From Phoenix dactylifera (taxonomy: Eukaryota > Streptophyta > Magnoliopsida > Arecales > Arecaceae): a DNA stretch of 64,000 nucleotides. The stretch spans positions 1,104,843-1,168,842 of the forward strand of contig NC_052401.1 of assembly GCF_009389715.1 (NCBI RefSeq). Reading direction: 5' to 3'. Of the stretch, positions 21,390 through 34,882 are shown piece after piece (position 1 is the stretch's first letter; each line of letters starts with the position of its first letter). The notes under the pieces were generated by a model. The model did not search any database and was not told the DNA's origin. It saw only the letters and a list, made by a program, of their open reading frames with translations. A program made the translations under genes and the position numbers.

Positions 21390-22937
21390 GAGATGTCAAA
21401 AGTTGTTTCATCCTCTGCTCTTCTTTGCATTGGGTGTTTGCTATGTCTGCATTGTACATCAAATTTCTCATGGATGGGAATTATCCTGCAGTATGGAAGG
21501 CAATGAAAAGGCCTCCTGCCTCTGTAGCTCTTACTATATATTGTTTCATCTCTCTGTGGTTTGTTGGTTGTCTCACGTGCTTTCATTTGTATCTAATTGG
21601 TACCAACCAGGTCAGTTCTTTCTTTCCTATTGCTTGATAGGATTGATTACATGTTCTGTTATCTTGTTCTAAATTCAGTTGTACCTGATAGAAAATCTGC
21701 TATTGATGTTCGGATATATATATGATGCAGCACCGGTACAGCCACAGTAGCTTGTTACTATGTTAATAATCTCTAATTGTAAGCAAGTCTTTTGATTGAT
21801 TACCAATGTATGGTCATCTTAGTCTTGCAATTTTGAGTCATATTACTAATTCCATTGTTTGACAGACTCAAACCTATGGCTCTATTTTGGTAGGTGCAAT
21901 ATGTTGAAAATCGTTAAAAAAGGGTAGCCCAGTGCATGAGGCTCCCATAGTTGCTAATTAAAAAAATGTTCAAAACACTAAATCTGGATTTACCCATCTA
22001 ACAGAATAGTGCTTCAAAACTTTAAAAAAAAAAAGAACATGTCAGGAATGAAGATGCTGGAGTTAATTAGAAATTGAGAAAAAGAATGTTGGCCAGCTGC
22101 TACAAATGCTTCTCATTGAAATCCATGTTTTTAGTGGATGGTCACAGGTAAAAAGCCAATTCTGAATGTGGGTATGTGATTTATCAAAGTAACAATGCCA
22201 GAAATAATTCTCTACTACAAAATTCATGCTCTTAGTTCTAATTTTTGGTTCAACTGTAATGGTGGATTATTCAGATGCTGTGCTAGGCATCCTATTCTTC
22301 CCTCTTGCTAATGAAATCCTAGTCAAGTTGTGTTAGGTTTGTGCTTTGCTATCCAAACTTCCATTTGATTGACATTATATGACAGTAACATGTGAATTTA
22401 TACATATTTTCATGATGCCTATGAGAATTACTGATACAGAGCTGACAAGAGGTCCAATATCTATGCCCAAGGTTGCTTGAGAAACTACCAAGAAGTATTT
22501 TGCACAAGGATAGAACCTTCAAGAAATAAATTCCATGCCTATGTACAAGGGGAAGTCATGAGACCACCACCTTCAGCCATTTCAGGAGGGTGGAAGATGA
22601 ATCAGATGGTGACATGCGTATAAAAGCTGAAGATGGTGGGGATCTACTGAAGATCTCCCAACACCATAACTACGAAGAGGCTGATGAGGAGATTAGTGGT
22701 AGAAAGAGCAATGGGCTTCAGAATGCAGTCTCTGAATCAGAGCTCATCTCGGGTTCTGAGTTGCAATTACCCGTCACCAGGTCTGAGTTAAGGTATTCAA
22801 GCTGGGATGGGAGAGGAGAAAGCTGGGAGATCCCAAACTGACGCTCTTGCCACAAATTTTGGTACACAGAAAGTGGGATGTCAAAAGAAAGGAAAGTACA
22901 CTGGCCAAGTTTGGATCCAGTTGATATTTTGAAGACT
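21390..22937 (+). pseudogene. DHHC-type protein S-acyltransferase (PAT), partial and broken
   Basis: DHHC enzymes palmitoylate membrane proteins. One exon (about 21390-21609) encodes the third and fourth membrane segments: VFAMSALYIKFLMD, then VWKAMKRPPASVAL, then CFISLWFVG and FHLYLIGTNQ before a gtcag donor. A second (from about 22411) encodes the downstream TTYENF-like stretch AYENY, then RADKRSNIYAQGCLRN, EVFCTRIEPSRNKFHAYV and a tail ending SSWDGRGESWEI. Damage: a one-base shift near 21437, TGA at 22432-22434 in place of the conserved Arg of ENFRYR, a frameshift near 22590 and probably another near 22842. The DHHC-CRD exon and N-terminus are missing upstream. This is a dead partial copy that keeps an intron, so it arose by DNA duplication rather than retrotransposition. 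Confidence 0.75.
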
Positions 22938-24284
22938 ATCAAGGAATTGGTCGACGATCTCCTTTCTGAGGAAAAGAAGACAGAAAAGAATGTTAGGGCC
23001 TTCTTGTTTAGCTTCTTAGGTATGTTGAGTTCCGATTGTTCTAGGGCTAGCTGGGATGTATAGGAAGTTAATTGCCATTACCTGCCCTCTCATTAGCTTG
23101 ATATTTGTGCAGAAGTTTGTTTCAGTGGTCTTCCTGGTCTGTGAAGGCATTATTATTCTTTCTGTGTAGTGCTACTTCTGTATTTCTCAAATATTAATCC
23201 ATGAGTTTTTTCTTTCCAATTGTTCCTTGCTTGTATTTTTTCTTGGTACAAGAAATATGGCTGCTGAACTGGAGGTGTCTGGTCCAATGATTCTAACCTG
23301 CTCCATTTGGAGGACTTGGATTTGGAATTGGAAGTGCTGTTGTTCAGCAAGGAACTGATCTGTATGCAGGGATTTCCTTTCTTTTACTCTTTCATCAAAT
23401 CTCTCTCTCTCTCGGAATCTTCCTTCAAGATCTCATGCATCAAAAAGTGAATATTTATCCGTCATACATATAGATTTTTTCTAATTATCCATTTTGGCAT
23501 ACTCGATGGGTGGAAATAACAAATAGAGTGAAATATTCTAGTCCTATCTTTCAATTATAATTGATTTCACATGCATAACTTCTCTAGAACAATTGTTGAA
23601 ACTTGTGAGGGGTGAAACTGAATCTTTTTTCTTTTCTTTGTACTAATCTTCATTGTTCTTTGTTTGTAGAAAGTCACATCATTCATACGAAGAAAAATAG
23701 TAAGAATTTTTACTATAGTAGCCTTTATTGATGCATAGCTGTCCCATGCACAAAAGAATGTCTAGTATAATTCACTCCAACTTGTAATTGTTCCTTAGAT
23801 ATTAATACAATTTTTTAACATCAAACCTTGTCCTCTTTCTTTTTCGTCTTGGCTATTTAAAGAGTATGATAGAATTCACAGGTTAGGTTTCTAGTATCAG
23901 CTTAAATTATGACAATATAACTAATAAGTTATATTCTTATACTAGCCAAGTAAGGTAGATTTTATTGCAGCTCACTTCTTGCTTAGAATTGTCTTGGATA
24001 AGAATTCAGCACGGATTTTAGATAATTAATGCCAATGCAGACAAGTTACAAAAGTCTGTTTAATCCTACAAACAGCTTTCTTTCACTTATATGGTACCTG
24101 GTAGAGATGATCATGGGTCAGGCCTCAGGTCTAAATTCTATTCATTTTTAATCGGGCTTCGGACCGGGTTTATATAAAATTTGATATTTTCTGTGCCCAA
24201 ACCTGAACCATGATTAGCTTTAGTCTTCGGCGAACTCAATTTTAATGAAAAAAGAGCAGAAATAATGATGACTATGATACCAAC

Positions 24285-24371
24285 ATCGGTGTTGTACCTA
24301 GAATAATCAACATCGGTGCTGTATACCGTCGGTGTTGTACCTAGAATAATCAACGTCGGTGCTGTATGCCG
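24285..24371. repeat. Tandem duplication, about 43-45 bp x2
   Basis: The motif TCGGTGTTGTACCTAGAATA followed by ATCAAC(A/G)TCGGTGCTGTAT occurs twice head to tail with a few substitutions. Confidence 0.8.
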
Positions 24372-25651
24372 ACAGTCAAACTCTGAAATTATGTCACACG
24401 GAGCTATCTGTGCTTAAGAGTTCTGATCAATGTCTGGCCCCATTTTAATGAGAAAAGGATGGAAAGCACACTTCCTTTCGTCCACATGTCGAGCCATAGA
24501 TCAAATATTTGTAGCCATGTGGCTCCATTATTCGGTTCTTCCATGCTTCTAATAATGCTGACATCCCCTTATTGACTAAGGTGTTTCTATGCATTAGCAT
24601 CACTATTTTCTGACAAGATTTATTAGGATTGTCACACTGTGTTTTGATACTCAGATGAGTATTTATTGTTTGATGCTGCTTATTGTGTTTAAACTAAATC
24701 AGATGAGAACTCAGAGTCAATGGACTTGGCTAGGTAGGCAACTTGCAACCGGCCTTAGTGTCTCATTCAAGACCTATGGATTGGAGGGAATTAAGACAGG
24801 TTGAACACTGGACATTCATGAGTACTACCTATGGGTGTTGATTTCTTGGCGGTGGTCAACACCCATGCTCCGAGTTGATATCGATCGCGACAAGTTGATT
24901 CAGAGTAACTAATAGGCTCACTTACATCTAGTCATGGATCCGAGGGTGATAAGGCAGCAACAAGGCTTCTTTGACTGGTTGGAATTACATTAACTCCAAA
25001 ATCTTTCTTTTCTTTCTTCCTTTCATTTTAAGAGAAAATAGGGATGTCGTCACTAGGTTCGAATCTAGACATCGCTCAAGCTGGTATACCGGGGGTATGA
25101 TATAATTTCTCTCTTGAGGAGAGGAGACATCAACTTTTTGTAGCCATAAATTAAATCCAAGGCCTCATATATGCATGAATAAAAACCACTTGTCTCTCTC
25201 TCTTCTTTCTCCATCTCCTTCCCATTTTTTAACCTCAAGGATCAACTTGCTAATATAGTGACATGATCTTTTGGTTGGCATTCAAGACATGGTACTCCAG
25301 TTGTTATGACCAACTTGCAGTCAAATGGGGAGAATTTTCTACAGACATAGTAGAACGGAAATTAGAGAAGAATTCTTGTGTCAACTAATGTCTTCTCCTT
25401 GCTACTTAGTATATTAATTTGCCGGAATTAATGATGGAATTTAGCACAAATTTAGAATAAAAAATCTTGGTAGAATTTCGACCCATTCTCTTTTGTTTCT
25501 TTTTTTTTTTTTCTTTGAACGTATTTTACATTTTTTCTCCATAAAATAAGACCAGATGGATCTACCACCCTTTTGCTTATTAAAAAGAAAAACAAAGAAC
25601 TAATAAATAATAGATGCTATTTTATGATATTGCTATCATCGCATGGCTCAC

Positions 25652-25936
25652 AGACTTCTTGCGTGGGAATGCAGGCAGGCATGAAATAGTTGTGTTCTAT
25701 TTCGAATGATGAGTCGGTGGTGTTAAGAATATTTTCTGATGAAGAATAAATTAAGCATTGGAATAGTACAAATTATTTAATTATATAAACCTCCAAAGAC
25801 TACTTGCGTGGGAATGCAGGCAGGCATGAAATAGCTGTGTTCTATTTCGAATGATCAGTCGGTGGTGCTAAGAATATTTTCTGGTGAAGAATAAATTAAG
25901 CATTGGAATAGTACAAATTATTTAATTAAACCTCCA
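25652..25936. repeat. Tandem duplication, 145 bp x2
   Basis: Two head-to-tail copies starting AGACT(T/A)CTTGCGTGGGAATG (25652 and 25797) and ending in AACCTCCA. They differ by a handful of substitutions and a 4-5 base indel near the end of copy 1. Non-coding. Confidence 0.9.
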
Positions 25937-27281
25937 ACTTGAATAGGTTTAAGGCAACGAGGTGGTCAACTCTAATCTCTTAGTCATCAAATTCATTTAA
26001 TAAGTACCAGCTTTGAGACAGTGTTGCAACCTCCAACAACCAGAGAAATGGATTACTGTTTTAGTTGGTATGACTCATCCTTAGCATGGAAGTTCTATGG
26101 TCAAATAGAAAGCACATTCTTTGAGTGAACCACTCAAAAGATCTCTAATTCAGGAGCTCATTTGGGCATTTCATTGAAGTCAGCTAAATTGTTGTGCTTG
26201 GCCGGTTTGTAGCTACAATAATCTGCTAAAAAAACATGCTTCCAATGCCATAGAATCTTAGTCTTAATGTGCATTGTGAACTGTTGAATTTGTCTATTTT
26301 GAAACTGTCCATTACATGATAATTAGATGGGTAGGGAATTGGAAGGACACTGGAGGGAGTTCAAATATGGGAAAGATGAGAACTATTTGCAATTATTAAT
26401 TGTTAGAACTTTCATATTATCATATTATGCCTTCATATCAAGTATCCTTTGACAACGCTTTACCTACGTCAAGTAAATAATCTTGAATCCCCTCAATAAA
26501 TTTGAACCTTAACATATACAAATGGAGAATGTACATTTAATTGGGCGAGGGGCACTTGGATTTTCTAGCCAATCACTTTTGATTCAAATTAATATACGTG
26601 TCCCTTAAAACCATAACATTATCTTAGTTTTAGATCTTAATTAGCCCACTCCAGCTATTTGTTTGGTCATGTGCCACTTAGAAGAATTGTTGCGAGCGAA
26701 CTTTGCAAAGATGAATTTCTAAAAGATGAATCCTAATTATTGGGGTTTGGCGAGCTTTCTATTTGTGTAAACGCATGAAATAATTGTGTTTTTTTTTTCC
26801 TGGCATTCACATTCACTTTGATCACATGAAGTGGAATGATTCACTTCCAGTTTCAGGCAACCGAGCATTCCCTTCTTCTTTTTCTTTTTCTTTTTATCTG
26901 AAGGATGATAGAGGAAGCGAATTGCTTCCCCCAGTTTGATTAAAATAAATATAAAATTTAGCTGATTTCAGAAAACCAAGTATTCACTGTGAGAAGTTAC
27001 AATTTAGCTGACATCTTAATGGCCGAAAAATCACAAATATGAAGAAATATTAAGAACTAGCAGTCAAGTTCTTAGTGCTAATCGTATATAGAAGAAAGAA
27101 AATAACGGTAGCATTTGGATGGTTCCCTGTTTCCAGTGGCAGACATAGCTAACGAGATTGCATGCTTTAATTTCGGCTCGAACACAAAAAGGTCAAAAAG
27201 CTACATGGCATTTTGGCTTTGCAACTCGAATCTTTTGGCTTTTTTTGAGTTGCAACTCTCTCCAAGGGTTTTGTTTGCCTT

Positions 27282-27283
<2 letters not shown>

Positions 27284-27314
<31 letters not shown>

Positions 27315-27361
27315 GCTTTCTCCTATGTATTTTTTGACAAAGTCCATCCCCCCCCCCCCCC
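27284..27361. repeat. T30 and C14 homopolymer tracts
   Basis: A run of 30 T at 27284-27313 and 14 C at 27348-27361. The T tract could be a retroelement tail on the minus strand, but nothing recognisable adjoins it. Confidence 0.8.
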
Positions 27362-28189
27362 TGGAAATTTTCTGCTCATGTCCAATATCTTTGTCTTAAG
27401 AAGTATTGATGCCTCTTTGTTCCAGAAGCCTCAGCCACAAGCTCTGACCTCAAACCAAACTCTCAGCTCAAATCTGAACTCTGACTCTGACCTCATCCTT
27501 TCATGCTATCATTCAAATCTCTCTATCTCACTCTCCTCTGATTAAATCCATGTTGGAAGAATTTACGAAGTCTTCATTTGTTTGTTTGCTCTCCGAGTGT
27601 TTGCTTCTAGATTGAATGCCAAGAATACGTTTGACAGTATAAACTATGAAGTATAAACCAAATAAAGGCCCCCAAATTTTGTTTGTTTGCTTTGCCTCAT
27701 TTCTTTATTTCTTCAGAGAAAACATCAATGGTTGCTCCTGCACGCAAGCCAATGATGCTTAGTCTCCTCAATCCCCATGCTTGAAATAATAGAAAATTAA
27801 TGAACCCTGCCGACCGTCACCCAGCCTTGGTTGCTATTTTAATTTTGAGCCCTCACAGAAATGTGTGGCAGCTTGGCACCGTGTTCATACGGAAAAAGAA
27901 CGGAAAACAAAGTATCACTTCTTTTTTTTTTGCCTGTTTTGTTGATAATAATTGTTTAGCATTTTAGGGGAGCTCATCAACTATAATTTATTGGTTTTTT
28001 TTTGTTCTCCATTTTTTTCGGAGTACAACCAACCATGTCTCCATACACTCTCACACCACTCCTCATAATTTATCCAGTAGGATATTGCATGTACCAGAAG
28101 CCAACGATAAGCACAGCAATTGAGCAGAAATACAAACAATAACAATAATAATAATAATAATAATAAAGCACCATCTTTAATTTTAAAAT

Positions 28190-28612
28190 TAAGAACTTAT
28201 TTAGTTTATGAGTAGAGAAGAAGAAAAATTGATCAACGAAAACATGAAGAAAAATCTCATATTTGATTGAAGTTTTATAATGAGAGAGATGGAAAAGTAA
28301 TATTTTTATGAGAATAAGATTTTCACATGAGAAAGAAAAACTCATGTGAAATATAAAAAAATTCAATTCCTACTAAATGAAAATTAGGATAATTTTTTTT
28401 CTAAATATAATTTTAAGCTTTTATAGAAAATGGGATAAGGACTTTTTTTTATTAAGAACATAACAGGTATTTTATTAAAAAAATAGATACTCAACGTATA
28501 TAAGCGACTTTAGAATATGTCGTTAATCAAACATACAAAATTATTTTTTTGACATTATATGTATAGATAAAATATTTTAGTAAAAAAATTCTCCGAACCA
28601 AATAAGCCCAGC
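28190..28612. repeat. Possible decayed MITE
   Basis: The left edge has AACTTATTTAGTTT and the right edge, read inward on the other strand, GGCTTATTTGGTTCGG. These are diverged inverted ends of a type common in plant MITEs, around an AT-rich interior with no frame. A target duplication is not clear. Confidence 0.3.
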
Positions 28613-31393
28613 TCTTAGAAGGTGACCACGTGCATTAGGTTGACCGAGGACCCTATTTATTGCCTAGTCGTGTGGGCCTCCACTAGGGGCTCGAGAAGGG
28701 CCATCTCATTTGGGTATCGTCCACAGGCTGCCTCTGTGACTCATAATGTGACGGAGGCAGGAATGATACATTCTAATGACCGTATCTCGCAATGTGATTC
28801 AGTGGTCTTTCAAAAACAAATAAATTAAGGTGTGAACTAAAATCATCTTATTAAATATATAGAATAGTATTGACTAGTGATTGAAGAGATTATGGTGAGA
28901 CAAGCAAGCTTTCGACTCCATTAAACAATCCAGTCTACGTAAACTCTATTGCTTCATGTTGGACAGATGCCACGTCTATCCTACATGGAATTATTTCCGA
29001 ACAATGATGGATGGATATATTGCTCGAATCTTAAAAAAAAATTATAGTGTTCGCTCTCTCTACTTCTCTCTAGAACAATGCTCTATCATAGTTGAAAAAT
29101 ACAAAATTTAATTATGAAACAAGAAGATGCTCGACATATTACACGACAAATTGGAAAGAAAAGATGTTTCAAGAGCTGTTAACTTTAGTACTAACTGAAG
29201 TAAGCAAGCAGTATGGTTGACACAAGCCAATTTAACCTTAGATGACAAGAAAAAGGTAGGCCAAAACAAAATGAAAATGAAAAAGGTAAGCAACGAAGCT
29301 TCTTCTAGACCTTTGAAGGTTATGATTTAATTGGACCACAATGAAGGAGGCGCCACTGTTGTCATTGTTAGTAGGGTTGCTTGCAATCAAGCCCCATATG
29401 TCCTTGTAGTTACAGTGAGCTTCCCACATCTAGGAGGTACCATTTTCAAACTGGGATCACGTACAGCGGAGCCACCTCAACTGCTTCCACCGTCTCCTAA
29501 TTATTCCTAAAAGTGGCCTTGCATCTAAGAATAAGACATGCTTAACATGACTACTCTGTCTTATGATGTTGTATTTGGGTAGAGCAATCCATATGTTTGT
29601 GCTTTAGGCATTCCAAAAAAAAAAAAAAACACATGGTGGGGATTAGTTGTTGAAGGTTTGTTCTTTCAACTAGAATCTTCTATAGTATGTATGGCCCGCA
29701 TACCGCAGAATGTTGTATATCTCTAGATGGCCATCATCAGGAGATGGACAGTCATTAAACAACGTGCGCTATGTATGACATAGCATGTGCTCGTAGATTG
29801 TTTTATTCGATAGCTGTTTATCTCTTAATGGTGGCCATCTATGGCTGTATGACACGAGCGACACAAAGGAGGAGAATCTCGATAAGCGGGGAGTAGTTTT
29901 GTTAGGTTGAAATGCGCTTCGAAAGGCCTCATGTTCCAGGTGGTTCAAATTGCGGATGTTCTAAGTATGAAAAGACTGACAACTAGGGTTTCAGCATTAT
30001 TGTGAGATCAGAAGAGGTCATGGTAGGTGAGGAGACCACATGTGGGCCAACTCAACGTAACTTTGTTCGATAACATGTGCTAAATTTCTTGAAGAGAGCT
30101 ACGTGACCCACAAAATCATGCCAAATGATGATTTTGGTGGGGAAGCAATTTGAGCATAAAAGCTAAGAAAAAAAAGTGCGAGCCAAAATAGAGCTACTTT
30201 GATAACACAAATCCCAAGTGAACGAACTTGTGAGCCAAGTTGGCATTGTTCCTCATCCACTGTATCACCACCATACAAACACATCAATTCCTCCATACGT
30301 AACAATCATGCCCATAATTCGGATCATGGCCGGTTCCTTTCTTACATCTCCATGCCCATCACCAAAGACTGGCCTTCCCCCCAACTTGCACCTGCCTCAG
30401 ACTGGTAAAATTATACCACCAATTACCTCCAACGTCCGAGAGTAAGACTTCTAGAGCCTGATCTCATTCAGCTTATGCTGTCACAACCCTACGGATATGT
30501 CAACTTTTCAATGCTTGGAAGAGAACATGTCCACGACAGTATCATGTCTGACCTTGCACCACGTCTTGGACTAGAAAAGTCGTCGCACGGCCATCTTCAA
30601 CTTTCAAAAATACATGTCTCGAGTGCAAAAATAGTTGAATTGGATTATAAGTCAACGATTAATCGGACCAATAACTTTTACAGTTTCAAGCACGACTCAC
30701 CGATAGATCTGCATTGAACAAGTTGGCGGAATTGACAGCGAACCTTTCTCAAGCAATAGCGAACGAATCATATTGAATATGGAAAACAAGGGTCTATAAA
30801 GTTCTTATTGCTTTGAGCCTAATCCTTTGACATAATTGTTAACAAAGCAAATTTTTTACTAAAGCTCCAACGGTGGTTCAAGAACCGAACCTGAACCATT
30901 GACAATCCTAATTACAAACCTTTGAAGCTTGAAGAGTGGTCAAGCTAAGACTCTACATGAATAAATTGAGCACAAACCCTTCCACCGCCATTTTAAGATG
31001 ATATCAATAGAATTCATGGTCAACTTCATGTCGGAGGCCCCCTATTAATTTCTACGTCGGCATCTAAAGCATGAAAACCCTAAGGAGCTCAAGTCCAACG
31101 AATCCTCTACTCCCCCACTCATCCTTGTCTCGGTCCATCACCGACGTGGAATCCTACCCCGACCTCTCCTCATCCACCAGCCAAAGTTGAAGGTCAAACT
31201 ATGTGTCGTGTGTGAAAGCTCACACCTCTAGGTCAGCACCTTATTTTTTGAGGGAAAAGGAGTTCTCATTTGCACCCTCCAAAAAATTCTTCTTCTTATT
31301 ATGTTCATTAATGATTAAAAGCAGAAAAAGCCCATGAAAGCGCCCGACGACAGCGTAGGAGGCGCGTTTCACGTTTGAATTAAGCTCTCTACT

Positions 31394-31401
31394 TATATAA
31401 T
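31394..31401 (+). promoter_or_regulatory. Probable TATA box of the ERF gene
   Basis: TATATAAT lies 74 bases before the ERF start codon, giving a predicted leader of about 45-50 bases. Confidence 0.55.
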
Positions 31402-31474
31402 GTATACCCCCCCTCTTCTCCATCAATCGAACGGTCGAACAGTTTTACCTGGGAGGAGCCATTCCAAGGCTTAC

Positions 31475-33371
31475 ATGTGCTTCAAGGTGGCGAGCCCGCA
31501 CGAGTTCGAGGAGTCCGCGCCGGCAGAAGAAGGGCCGGCGCCGGAGATGGCGGCCAGGATGCTCTCACCTTATAGCCAAGAGAAGGAGATGTCGTTGATG
31601 GTGGCGGCCTTGACGCAAGTCGTCGCTGGGGATGGAGCAGCCGTAGTCGGTTCGCCTTCGTACACCTCCTCGTCTTCGCCTTCGCCGCCGTTGTTGGGTG
31701 CTCACGGCGGCGGCGTTGCCGGTGGGACGAAGAGGGGGAGGGAGGAGATGATACCGGAACCGGTGCTGAGGTACTACCGGGGTTCCGCTGCGGAGTTCGG
31801 GAGCTCCCCGGCCTCCGGGGAGTCATCAACGATTAGGACAGGTGATTAGTTCTGGAAAGAGATCATAGTAGTTGCACTCCTGTCATCTCCTACAACTTTT
31901 TCATCCTATCTTATGAGTTTATCTCCGTTTCCTTTTTTTTTTATGTAAAAAAAATGGCCTATGATTTTCTTCTTTTGATTTTTCAGCAACCGTACTATAT
32001 ACGATCATAGGAATATTTTTCATCTTTATTCAAATCAGGTCTGCAGTATTTTTGTGGGAGAAAATTTAATACCATGTGCTCTTTTTTTGGTCCTCTAAGA
32101 TGTTCTTTTTATTTATTTCCTATAGGAGCAGCACAGCTCAGAATTTTAAATGTAAATTTTCTAATATTTCTTTTTGTAAAAAAAAAAAAAAAAACAAAAG
32201 TTAAGATAAATAGGCATTCTTATTTGCATTACTTTTCTAAAACAAATATCAAACTGTTTTGAGTCTTTAAGTAAACAAATATCTTCTTGAACTTTTCTCA
32301 TCATGCAAGCTTATACAGATGTCTATCTCAAGATTTTTCCTCTCCAACTTATCTCCAAAAGAATCGAAGTTTTGATCACAATAACCATCCAAAAGAGTTG
32401 TCTTTTCTGCTCTATTGTTCCATTTCCTGCTCTTCCTCTGTCGCATTTACTAGCCCCCACCCTTATCCCCTGATCCAGCAGCCATGGCCAAGTAGCAACT
32501 CAGAATAATTTACCACTCCATGTATTACTGCTTACCCCTCTCTCTCCCACTCTCTACTTCTAACCTCTTCTATTTTCTCCTCTTTTTTATTTTTACAGCA
32601 ACAGAGCATAGCCCTCACAGCCTCCCAACCACCACCCGGTCCCCTGCTCCCCCAACCCTTGCTTCGACAACAGAGGAGCCCTTCCCTTCCACCTACGCCG
32701 GGCCAGAGCGAGGGCAGAGGCGGCGGTACCGCGGAGTCCGGCAGCGCCCATGGGGCAAATGGGCAGCAGAAATCAGAGACCCACACAAGGCGGCCCGTGT
32801 ATGGCTCGGCACCTTCGATACCGCAGAGGACGCTGCCCGGGCCTATGACGAAGCGGCCCTCCGTTTCAGAGGAAACAGAGCCAAGCTGAACTTCCCCGAG
32901 GATGTCCACCTTCGACCAGCGGCACCCATCTCTCCGGCAACTCAATTGCCGGTTCCCGGCCCTCAGCCAGCGACTCTCTTGGAGTCGCAGCCATTTTCTG
33001 GGCTTTCTGGGCTTCAAGCTTCCAGTGCCTCGAGCGACTACTTGGAGTACTCAAGGCTCCTACAGGGGACAGGGGAGTATCAGCGGATTCCTCCCACGGC
33101 CCTTTGGCATCAAATGATGTACTCCGGATCTTCTACGGCTCATCTTTCTTCTCTGGCTTCTCATTATTTGGCGACTTCCTCTGTTTCTCCCTCCTCGGCT
33201 TCTTCTTCCTCCTCCTCTTCTGGTTTCCCCCTGCTTTATCCTTCAGGAGAAACAGAGCAGCAGATGGGCTATCTCCCGCAGCCGGGAAGTAGGACTGGGG
33301 GGAGTGGACCGGTCTTTCCAGCGCCATATTGGACGAGTTCTAGCCGTTATCCGCCGTCTTCTTCGGGATAG
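31475..33371 (+). CDS. ERF group X transcription factor (ERF110/ABR1-like)
   Basis: AP2/ERF proteins bind GCC-box-type DNA in the nucleus; group X members (ABR1, ERF110, RAP2.6, ERF113-115) respond to wounding, ethylene, ABA and regeneration cues. Two exons: 31475-31841 and 32599-33371, joined in phase (donor G|gtgatt, acceptor ttttacag), giving 379 residues. The N-terminus MCFKVAS is the group X signature, and [19 protein letters not shown] (about residues 33-51) is the conserved ERF110-type motif. KRGREE is a likely nuclear signal. The AP2 domain spans about 165-223: [52 protein letters not shown]. The Ala and Asp in WAAEIRD mark the ERF rather than DREB type. The tail is Ser-rich. The start at 31475 is chosen over the in-frame upstream ATG at 31400, which overlaps the TATA box. 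Nothing is broken. Confidence 0.93.
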
Positions 33372-34882
33372 CGGTGGATCGTTGGAACTGGAGCTCACCG
33401 CCCCATTGATCTTGTCTCGTTGATACCATTCCGATACTCCAGTTTTTGTTTTCTTTGTTACTTGTCCACTTTATTTTGCATGCTGTCGTATTACTTTTCG
33501 AGAGATTAGGAAGACCAGAGGAAATTAATTTCGTCCAATTCTTGCATTCCCAAGCTTGCTTTAGATTAGCTGAGAATTCAAATAAACACGCTCCTTGTTT
33601 GCACTGCATATCAGCAGGTGCGTATAAGAAGAATTTTATGGATGACCATGCATTCTGTCAAGTAATATTATTCATTGCAGAATTATTAAACTACGAGTAC
33701 ACTTTCTACCATAGCAATTCTCAAAATGGTTTAATATTTATATATAAGTTTCTACCTTTTCTGTATTTATATTTTAATTCTAAAATCTTATTATTTATAT
33801 CTCTCTGATTAAATTAACAAGATATGAACAGAATATTTTTATATAGCAATGTTTGTTTCTTGTATTTCCTTTTGTTGTCTCTCTCCCCTTCCCGACAGGT
33901 CCAGGACTCAGACCTGCCTGCCCTCCATGGACCCGGGTACGTGGAGGCAGCATGGCTCGAGGATATTTGGAAAAGAAGATATACAAGTCTTTTATATTGG
34001 AAGAGGGTAAGGTGGCGTGACCTGGAGTTGGTGGAGATACAAGGTGTTGGGGTAGATCTTCTTAAAGAAATTAGTTACATTCCATTTGGCATTTCTTGTA
34101 CAACCTTCAATATGGCTGCATGTCTAGAGAGATGAAAGAAAGCTGTGGTGGAGAAACTTTGGGGTCATAGATGTAGACTGAGCGTACTTGGTCCAGAGTC
34201 CGTCACTGTCAGAGTGCATGCATGAGGATGGATAAAAGCTCACTCACACCTCGAATCAGCCTACCGTGGATGATACGCCTCCATACAAAGGATCCAACGA
34301 CCTTGAAAGGTTGATGGTGGGCATTAAATCCTCGAGAGATCGAAGAAGTCTATGGAAAGAAGAGGAAACGATGACCAAGTATATGATTGGTGGATGAGAC
34401 GATTCTGCTCTGGCCCTAGAGAGCACGTCGTTACCTATAGGCTACGAACTTGCCGACGGTGGGGGTCGGAGAGGAAGGAGTCGATTTCAGGGGGAAAGAA
34501 CACGGCGGTGGAGAGCGGGCGACGCCACGCGTCGGCAAAAATGGCGGGATAGGAGAAATAATTGGATCCACCGCTGGTCCAACCAAAAAGAACGTGGACA
34601 AAAAATTCAACCCCATCCCTTTTGCTTTTTCTTTTTCTTAATTTTTTTTTATTTATGTCGCCTTTTTTGAATGGAGTGATCCATCACCTCAGCAGCAGAC
34701 CTAGTCCAACTCATAATTTATTATAGGATAGAGATTAGAGGCAGGCAATGTGGAAGATGATGAGGGGTTCAGATTATATGTTTCAAGCACAAAAATGATT
34801 ATTACCCATTAGATTGCATCTATTGATATGGGATCGTTGTCAAAGCAGCTATTGCATAATCTAATGATATGTTCGAAGATGA

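Larger units (their letters stand above)
22938..31390. other. Gene-poor intergenic region
   Basis: No supported gene in about 8.4 kb. It contains two short tandem duplications (24285-24371 and 25652-25936), homopolymer tracts (27284-27361), a TAA microsatellite (about 28138-28166) and possible MITE debris (28190-28612). GC-richer parts at 28620-28830 and 31080-31230 have short open frames without recognisable domains. The last few hundred bases are the ERF promoter. Confidence 0.5.

Noticed and set aside
25040-25095. Possible tRNA T-arm (GGTTCGAATCTAGAC)
   Set aside because: No acceptor stem or anticodon arm could be paired around it.
32532-33017. 161-codon minus-strand frame over ERF exon 2
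   Set aside because: Antisense shadow of the AP2 domain exon.
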